Assembly (NCBI RefSeq): GCF_019457885.1
Contig: NZ_JAHZST010000003.1
Location: forward strand, 434,001-498,000
Length of the DNA: 64,000 nucleotides
Direction: 5' to 3'
DNA from: Shewanella nanhaiensis
Lineage (GTDB): Bacteria; Pseudomonadota; Gammaproteobacteria; Enterobacterales; Shewanellaceae
Below, one piece after another: positions 58,845 through 64,000 of the stretch. Each line of letters starts with the position of its first letter. The first letter of the stretch is position 1. The position numbers and the translations under genes were made by a program. Under the pieces are notes generated by a model. That model was not told the DNA's origin. It ran no database searches and saw nothing but the letters and a program-made list of their open reading frames with translations.

Positions 58845-60050
58845 TTAGAACAGATCTAACCCTGGTATTGCTGCTTCTTTAGGGTGAAGGCAGTGGTACA
58901 GATATATCGCAAAGCCTGCATCACCAGTCCATAAAGTATACCGGCCTTGTCCATAAGCCAGACGCGCTTTTTGGCACTGTTCAATAGCGTGCATGGCGAA
59001 TAGTCTTGCTCTCTCAAGCCACACTGAATCACCTGTCCTGCGGTATAGATATAACAAAGCGTAACCATTACCTGATGTCCCGTGGCAAATATTAGCCCCT
59101 TTTACCAAAGGGCCAGCTTGCCAAACAAGTCCACCTGTTTCTTGTAGTAAACGATCCAGTAGTTTGGAGTCTTGGGAATCATCTTGTTGTGTCCTAGCCA
59201 TCGCGGTAACTATTCCTGCCGCTCCGTGACACCATTGCACCAGCAGTTTGTCAATATTTGGCTTAGTGCAGAGTTTCCAGTTCGCTAAATTACCATCTTG
59301 CTCAACTGAGGTATTCAGTGTAGAGATAGTACGTTTCAGGATCATGGCTCTAGGGTCATCTGACAGTAAATCAGCACCTTGTAGCAATATATTGGCATTA
59401 CCAGTTAATCCGTGACAGGCACCATAATAGTGACGCTTTGGACCGAACACTTGGCTTTCCCAAAGCCACTCTCCGGTATCAGTATCTAACTTCCAATTAT
59501 CCAATAACGCCTTGGCACCTTTTACGTATAACTCTTTCCAATGGTTTTTACCCGTTTTACGATATAGCGCCAGCGCCCCATGCATCATGCCGCTTTGCCC
59601 TGAAGTGATCTCGTACAGAGGAAGCGCTAACGTCGCTTCCATGCAACGTATTACCCGTCTTGATAACTCTTCATTGTTAGGTTGAGCTAACATGGCGGGC
59701 ATTAATATCCCAAGTTCACCAATTTGTAATCCAGGTTCGACTGAAACATCTGGGCTTTTCAAAAAAGATTGGTAAACGGTTTCTAATAAAACAGACAGAT
59801 CACTGACTTTATATCCGTAGCGCCCCAATATTTGTAAGGCATGAATGGTTCCTGCAGCCCCTGCATATGCAGACCATTTTGGACCAACCTTAGGATAACT
59901 TTCCGCATCAAGCGGGTGTGTAGGCCAGCAAGACTCGGGCAAGAGTGAGCCCTCAATATCATCAATAATTGATAATATCTCAGCTTCTACAATAGCCTTA
60001 TCCCATAAACGATTCGTCAGGGGCTCGTGACGCGAGGGGTCAAATAACAT
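58845..60050 (-). CDS. LanC-like (LANCL-type) protein
   Basis: 401 residues with the LanC-like alpha-toroid motifs: GACHGLTGN (Cys212, His213), WCHGAAG (Cys274, His275) and ICHGTSGNGY (Cys322, His323). In NisC and LANCL1 the zinc ligands are the Cys of the second motif and the Cys-His of the third, so Cys274, Cys322 and His323 form the expected site. The second motif reads WCHG, as in eukaryotic LANCL proteins, not the WCYG usual in lantibiotic cyclases, and the length equals LANCL1. No LanB/LanM dehydratase or transporter is nearby. It may act as an eliminase or thiol-adding enzyme on phosphorylated or dehydrated proteins; this is inference. Confidence 0.85.
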   Translation of the reverse strand: MLFDPSRHEPLTNRLWDKAIVEAEILSIIDDIEGSLLPESCWPTHPLDAESYPKVGPKWSAYAGAAGTIHALQILGRYGYKVSDLSVLLETVYQSFLKSPDVSVEPGLQIGELGILMPAMLAQPNNEELSRRVIRCMEATLALPLYEITSGQSGMMHGALALYRKTGKNHWKELYVKGAKALLDNWKLDTDTGEWLWESQVFGPKRHYYGACHGLTGNANILLQGADLLSDDPRAMILKRTISTLNTSVEQDGNLANWKLCTKPNIDKLLVQWCHGAAGIVTAMARTQQDDSQDSKLLDRLLQETGGLVWQAGPLVKGANICHGTSGNGYALLYLYRRTGDSVWLERARLFAMHAIEQCQKARLAYGQGRYTLWTGDAGFAIYLYHCLHPKEAAIPGLDLF

Positions 60051-60406
60051 AGATTTAAGCCAATTGGACTTGTTTAATTGGTTCTGCTTCAGAAAAATGG
60101 GCCAGCGATTATTAATGTATAACTTAATGCGTACCTAGTAAGTTATCAACACTCTACAGCACTATCAAAACATCTCCTTCTCTTGAAGCTGTTGCTCACA
60201 GAAAAGTAATCTAGTAGTGAGCTTTCGAACCTATTCATAAGCACGAATTAGGCACGAAGTGCCATTATAGCAGGGCGAAGCTCCTGCTATTTTCGTCGAA
60301 AAAGCAGTCAAATGTCGACATCTTCGTCAACTTCTGGTGAAATCAGACTATTATTCTTATCAGTGCATAAATGCACGATTCACCTGTATTCTCAAAGGAT
60401 TTTGAT
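60051..60406. other. 356-bp gap between LanC-like and aroQ genes
   Basis: Divergent promoter region. It holds dispersed repeat copy B (60211-60280) and otherwise no recognised element; no small gene with a ribosome-binding site was found. Confidence 0.6.
60211..60280 (+). repeat. dispersed repeat family, copy B
   Basis: Contains CTAGTAGTGAGCTTTCGAAC and AGGCACGAAGTGCCATTATA, matching copy A with an extra inserted stretch between, and ends AGCAGGGCGAAG. Confidence 0.65.
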
Positions 60407-60856
60407 ATGAGCGCCAAAGCTAAGATTCTACTGGTCAATGGTCCCAACTTGAACCTGTTAGGGCGTCGTGAGCCCGGCCATTATGGTCATCACACCTTAG
60501 ACAGTATCGTGCAGAATATGAAAAATACGGCAAACAGTGCCGATGTTGAACTCGAACATATTCAATCCAATGCAGAGCATGAACTTATTGATGCAATTCA
60601 CAGCACAGATGCCAATTTTATCATCATCAACCCTGCTGCATTTACCCACACTAGCGTCGCTATTAGAGATGCTATTCTAGGGGTCGCGATCCCTTTTATT
60701 GAGGTTCACCTATCTAATGTTCATGCCCGTGAACCTTTCCGTCACCACTCCTACTTCTCTGATAAGGCCGTCGGCGTTATCTGTGGTTTAGGCGCCGATG
60801 GCTATCAGTTTGCCCTCAAGTCAGCCATTAATCGTTTGCAGGGTCCATCGGCTTAG
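60407..60856 (+). CDS. aroQ: type II 3-dehydroquinate dehydratase
   Basis: 149 residues from the ATG at 60407, preceded by AAAGGA; an ATG 12 codons upstream has no such site. Type II dehydroquinase motifs are visible: [17 protein letters not shown] (active-site Tyr26), [15 protein letters not shown], and [20 protein letters not shown]. It converts 3-dehydroquinate to 3-dehydroshikimate in the shikimate pathway. Followed 45 bp later by accB, the standard gammaproteobacterial order. Confidence 0.97.
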   Translation: MSAKAKILLVNGPNLNLLGRREPGHYGHHTLDSIVQNMKNTANSADVELEHIQSNAEHELIDAIHSTDANFIIINPAAFTHTSVAIRDAILGVAIPFIEVHLSNVHAREPFRHHSYFSDKAVGVICGLGADGYQFALKSAINRLQGPSA

Positions 60857-60901
60857 CTCATAGCCCGTCAGTATTTTCATCTGTGATAAATCGGAACCAT
60901 T

Positions 60902-61366
60902 ATGGACATTAGAAAAATTAAGAAGTTGATCGAGTTAGTGCAGGAGTCAGGGATCGCCGAACTTGAGGTCACCGAAGGGGAGGAATCGGTCAGGATCTGC
61001 CAGCACAGAGATCAAACAAGCGCTTCTCAAACCACTCAGCAGCTCCACACAGCCGCCAACTCACCTCAAGTCGATAACAAGCAAGATGATGCTAGTGACA
61101 GCGATGAGGTCACCGACTTCGATGAAAAAAATACAGTGATCTCGCCTATGGTCGGTACCTTTTACCTCTCTCCGGCACCAGAGGCTGAACCTTTGTGTAA
61201 AGTAGGCCAAAGGGTTGAGCAGGGCGACCCTATCTGCATTATCGAAGCGATGAAGATGATGAACCAGATAGAGGCCGTACGCTCGGGCATCGTCAGCAAA
61301 ATCTTAGTTGAGAGTGGTGATGGCGTGGAGTTCGATCAAGCCTTAATTATTATTGAGGATGAATAG
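60902..61366 (+). CDS. accB: acetyl-CoA carboxylase biotin carboxyl carrier protein
   Basis: 154 residues: an N-terminal helical domain, a Gln/Ser/Asp-rich linker (about 40-75) and the biotinyl domain with EAMKMMN, in which Lys118 carries biotin. It shuttles CO2 between biotin carboxylase and carboxyltransferase in the first step of fatty-acid synthesis. accC follows 63 bp downstream. Confidence 0.97.
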   Translation: MDIRKIKKLIELVQESGIAELEVTEGEESVRICQHRDQTSASQTTQQLHTAANSPQVDNKQDDASDSDEVTDFDEKNTVISPMVGTFYLSPAPEAEPLCKVGQRVEQGDPICIIEAMKMMNQIEAVRSGIVSKILVESGDGVEFDQALIIIEDE

Positions 61367-61429
61367 AGGCGTTTCGAGTTTCGAAAGCTAACCACCTTTC
61401 ATTAATAGATAACAAAGAAGATAAAACCG

Positions 61430-62785
61430 ATGAAGCCAGTGCCTCTGAAACGTGTATTGATTGCCAACCGTGGTGAGATAGCCCTAAGAGTTCAGCGCGC
61501 CTGCTCGCAACTAGGGATTGAAACCGTTGCAGTGCACTCCACTGCCGACAGAGACCTGCTTCATCTTAAACATGCGAGTAACACCATCTGTATCGGTAAA
61601 CCCGCCCCTATTGCCAGTTACCTCAATATACCGGCGATAATCTCCGCAGCCGCTCAAGCCAAGGCCGATGCTATCCACCCTGGCTATGGATTTTTATCTG
61701 AAAATGCAGATTTTGCCGAGCAGGTTGAACGCAGTGGCTTCACCTTTATCGGCCCTAATGCCGATGTGATACGGCAGATGGGGGACAAGGTCTCAGCGAT
61801 TAGCGCAATGAAAAAAGTGGGTGTGCCAACAGTGCCGGGATCCGATGGCGTACTGACTCAAGATAATAAGCTTAATCAAGAGATTGCAGAGAAAATAGGC
61901 TACCCGGTTATCGTCAAGGCGACCGCTGGCGGTGGTGGAAAAGGGATGCGAGTCGTCCACCATAGCGATGAACTTATTCAGGCGATTGAACTGACTCAAG
62001 CTGAGGCTAAGGCTGCCTTTGCTAACGGCGATCTCTATATGGAGAAGTATCTTCAACATCCACGCCATATCGAGATACAAGTCCTCTCAGATGGCCAAGG
62101 CAACGCCATACATCTAGGAGAGCGAGACTGCTCAATGCAGCGTCGACATCAAAAAGTCTTGGAAGAGGCGCCAGCATTAGAGATTGATAGCGCCACACGC
62201 AGCACAATAGGTAGGCTCTGCGCCAATGCATGTATCGAGATAGGCTATCGCGGTGCTGGTACCTTCGAGTTTCTCTACGAGGCCGGTGAGTTTTACTTTA
62301 TCGAGATGAATACCCGCATTCAGGTTGAGCACCCCATCACTGAGATGATAACAGGCATAGATCTGATTCATGCCCAACTTGAGATAGCATCGGGCAGACC
62401 GCTCACCATTAAACAGCAAGATATTCAACTTAACGGTCACAGCATAGAGTGCCGCATTAATGCTGAAGACTCCCACACTTTCATCCCCTCACCCGGAACT
62501 GTCACAGGCTTTCACGCCCCCGGCGGCATAGGTGTGCGTTGGGACTCTCACCTCTATGCTGGTTACACGGTCCCCCCCTACTATGACTCTATGATAGGCA
62601 AGTTAATAACCTGGGGCGCGACACGAGATCAAGCTATCGCCCGTATGCAAACTGCACTGGATGAGTTAACTATCGAAGGGATATCGACAAACAAAGCTCT
62701 GCTCCAACAGATCCTAAAAGACAGAGGCTTTAGAGAGGGCGGACAGTCGATACACTACTTAGAAGAGCAGGTTTTAAGGAAGTAA
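61430..62785 (+). CDS. accC: acetyl-CoA carboxylase biotin carboxylase subunit
   Basis: 451 residues with the biotin carboxylase layout: [14 protein letters not shown] at the start, [13 protein letters not shown] near 83, the ATP-grasp glycine loop GGGGKGMR near 165, and [15 protein letters not shown] near 290. It carboxylates the biotin of AccB using ATP and bicarbonate. Length agrees with E. coli AccC (449). It is the last gene of this housekeeping group; repeats begin five bases after the stop. Confidence 0.97.
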   Translation: MKPVPLKRVLIANRGEIALRVQRACSQLGIETVAVHSTADRDLLHLKHASNTICIGKPAPIASYLNIPAIISAAAQAKADAIHPGYGFLSENADFAEQVERSGFTFIGPNADVIRQMGDKVSAISAMKKVGVPTVPGSDGVLTQDNKLNQEIAEKIGYPVIVKATAGGGGKGMRVVHHSDELIQAIELTQAEAKAAFANGDLYMEKYLQHPRHIEIQVLSDGQGNAIHLGERDCSMQRRHQKVLEEAPALEIDSATRSTIGRLCANACIEIGYRGAGTFEFLYEAGEFYFIEMNTRIQVEHPITEMITGIDLIHAQLEIASGRPLTIKQQDIQLNGHSIECRINAEDSHTFIPSPGTVTGFHAPGGIGVRWDSHLYAGYTVPPYYDSMIGKLITWGATRDQAIARMQTALDELTIEGISTNKALLQQILKDRGFREGGQSIHYLEEQVLRK

Positions 62786-62789
62786 TAGA

Positions 62790-62873
62790 ACGGGCTTCGC
62801 CCTGCGAGAACGGCACTGCATGCCTGAGAGTGCGTTCGTAAACTCACAGCTGATAGCTTCGCTGATATAAAAG
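62790..62873 (-). repeat. dispersed repeat family, copy C (inverted)
   Basis: Its reverse complement reads AGCGAAGCTATCAGC, GTGAGTTTACGAACG, then a CAGTGCCGTTCTCGCAGGG stretch, in the same order as copies A and B. Confidence 0.65.
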
Positions 62874-62962
62874 CGAATACCACAAGCGGCTAAAGATACG
62901 GAATGGCCTACGACCGTTACGGGTCAAGCAGAGAAGAATATACGATCAAGCCTTATCCTATT

Positions 62963-63027
62963 GTAGGTCGGCATTGATGCCGTCAGGTTTGCATATCGAT
63001 ATAAGTTATTGATGGGCTAAAGCCTAA
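62963..63027. repeat. REP-like palindromic element
   Basis: TGTAGGT followed by the palindrome CGGCATTGATGCCG (62969-62982), with ACCTAC at the other side about 45 bases later, so the outer ends can also pair. Typical of intergenic REP elements; no coding role. Confidence 0.55.
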
Positions 63028-63095
63028 CCTACTAACTATTTATCCGTCATTCTAAACTGGTTTCAGAATCCAGCTTTAAAGCTTATTAAAAAGCA

Positions 63096-63878
63096 TCAAG
63101 GCCACTGAACTATATTTGGCTCACAAGTTGAAGTGTAGTTATCAAGCTCTATCAAACCATGGAGTATAAAGCCGTGGTATCGGGCTTTGACTAGTTGATA
63201 GTCCAGAGCTGGGGCGAAGTAGTAGGTAACATCCTCAGCACCAGTTTGCTCAACGGGTATTAAGCTTAACTCTCCCCAAGGCGGGATATTTTCACTCAGC
63301 TGCTCTTGCACATAGAGCTGGTAAGGCTCTATTGCATCTGACGCTTGTCTAATTAAAGCGAACTGCTTTCGCCCTTGCAGCAGATATTCACGAATTTGAA
63401 TCGCTAAGGTATCTACATCTCGCAGAGGAATGCTGTCTGAACTGTAGGTATCGACATCACCATCAATATCCACGCGAGACTCACGACCAGCATTTTCAAA
63501 GCTCACCCGCATATCCCGAGAACGAAATCCTGTCACCTTCTGATGAAAGTTGTCGGTAAGCCATTCATGGGTGTTATCTGACCAGGAGAGTTCAGCTCGC
63601 TGCTGATATTGAGTGCCGATCCCTAGAATACTGGCTTCACTCTTTGAGGTAACAACGGCCGTTTTTCCCTGCCAAGTTTCAGTTCTGCTCATGGTACCAG
63701 TATGAATACCACTCAAATAGATAGCATAGTGTGAACTACGGCTACAGGCTTGCAATGGCAAATCTAACGGCTTTGCCAGTTCATCATTGGCAAAAGTTCT
63801 GTTGCTGACACCAACTAAAGCTGAGGCCAATATCAAGCTTGGCAGCAGCAAAGTGATAGCTCCAATGGCATGACCCAT
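63096..63878 (-). CDS. exported DUF3108-like protein
   Basis: 260 residues with a signal peptide (about 1-30). The mature part is beta-rich and resembles DUF3108 proteins: HYAIYLSGIHTGTMSRTETWQGKTAVVTSKSEA early, then repeated W-x-D-N-x-H and F-x-x-A strands, ending with a Cys (STCEPNIVQWP). Function unknown; related proteins are periplasmic. The ATG is two bases after the stop of the upstream Omp85-like gene, so they are one operon. Confidence 0.65.
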   Translation of the reverse strand: MGHAIGAITLLLPSLILASALVGVSNRTFANDELAKPLDLPLQACSRSSHYAIYLSGIHTGTMSRTETWQGKTAVVTSKSEASILGIGTQYQQRAELSWSDNTHEWLTDNFHQKVTGFRSRDMRVSFENAGRESRVDIDGDVDTYSSDSIPLRDVDTLAIQIREYLLQGRKQFALIRQASDAIEPYQLYVQEQLSENIPPWGELSLIPVEQTGAEDVTYYFAPALDYQLVKARYHGFILHGLIELDNYTSTCEPNIVQWP

Positions 63879-63880
63879 AA

Positions 63881-64000
63881 TTAAAAGACTTCGTTCACAT
63901 TCAGGTAGAAGTTAGTCTCATTTTCACCCACGCCCACATCAAGGCGCAGATTGATATTATCTTTGATCTTAAAGCGGAAACCTGTTCCGTAGGAGGTTAA
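63881..64000 (-). CDS. C-terminus of an Omp85/BamA-TamA-type outer-membrane protein (partial)
   Basis: The last 39 residues of a minus-strand protein that continues past the window: GTGFRFKIKDNINLRLDVGVGE, then N-E-T-N-F-Y-L-N-V-N-E-V-F and stop. The final beta-strand with a terminal Phe and the FRFKI...LRLDVG pattern are typical of the Omp85/D15 surface-antigen barrel. A homologue of BamA or TamA, or a patatin-like autotransporter barrel, are possible; the N-terminal part is needed to choose. Confidence 0.65.
   Translation of the reverse strand, partial: LTSYGTGFRFKIKDNINLRLDVGVGENETNFYLNVNEVF

Larger units (their letters stand above)
62786..63095. other. 310-bp gap of repeats after accC
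   Basis: No gene. It holds the inverted copy C of the dispersed repeat (62790-62873) and a REP-like palindrome (62963-63027). Confidence 0.6.

Noticed and set aside
58569..58859. 96-codon open frame on the plus strand
   Set aside because: Starts inside the tandem repeat and crosses the dispersed repeat; overlaps the end of the LanC-like gene; no ribosome-binding site.
56462..60050. A lantibiotic gene cluster made of the Cys-rich secreted protein and the LanC-like protein
   Set aside because: No dehydratase (LanB, LanM, LanKC), protease or transporter; the acidic protein is far larger than a lantibiotic precursor and lies on the opposite strand. Kept only as a low-weight idea.

Overview
The window looks like a chromosomal segment of a marine gammaproteobacterium, most probably Shewanella. 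This rests on gene content and order (a citrate-independent hydroxamate siderophore locus, aroQ-accB-accC, DUF2999 and DUF3012 proteins, a vibriolysin-like M4 protease, a chitin-oligosaccharide gene set) and on the style of the intergenic repeats. No rRNA, tRNA, phage or complete insertion sequence was seen. The assignment is from sequence reading only; no database search was run.

Left part (1-14 kb): the 5' end of a RegB/PrrB-like histidine kinase; an RmlD/MAT2B-like reductase; then a tightly overlapping siderophore operon on the minus strand. That operon holds a fused NIS synthetase-acyltransferase, an N-hydroxylase and a TonB-dependent receptor. It diverges from an MFS transporter across one near-consensus Fur box. 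A DedA protein, a spondin-domain protein and a large secreted alkaline-phosphatase-superfamily protein follow.

14-32 kb: a 1.7 kb-codon surface protein with five tandem 90-residue modules and a long Asp-rich calcium-binding stalk; a truncated haemoglobin paired with a ferredoxin-reductase; a PhoD-like phosphatase; a pseudouridine synthase; a LON-domain protein; a patatin; a YhcH-type protein; a YjgN/M48 pair; and an unusual three-domain fusion of cysteine desulfurase, persulfide dioxygenase-like metallo-beta-lactamase fold and rhodanese. A MITE-like element of about 267 bp follows it.

32-47 kb: a chitin-disaccharide locus (AraC regulator, chitin-oligosaccharide deacetylase, FHS-type sugar permease, ROK kinase, GH20 hexosaminidase), then MepA, a chemoreceptor, DUF2999 and an M4 metalloprotease with PPC and PKD domains. 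The chitin genes would together deacetylate, import, split and phosphorylate chitin disaccharides.

46-55 kb: metal efflux, with a CDF transporter, a CzcCBA-type RND operon ending in a clear terminator, and a Cys/His-rich exported protein upstream of the operon. Small DUF3012 and SpoIIAA-like proteins and the ribosome-rescue factor ArfB follow.

55.5-60.4 kb: an accessory-looking, repeat-rich patch. It carries duplicated non-coding blocks, three AT-rich genes of unknown function (one very acidic and secreted), a second tandem repeat, and a LanC-like protein whose metal-site residues resemble eukaryotic LANCL proteins more than lantibiotic cyclases. The right end returns to housekeeping genes (aroQ, accB, accC), then a DUF3108-like exported protein and the C-terminus of an Omp85-type barrel. 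A dispersed repeat family occurs three times between 58.7 and 62.9 kb.
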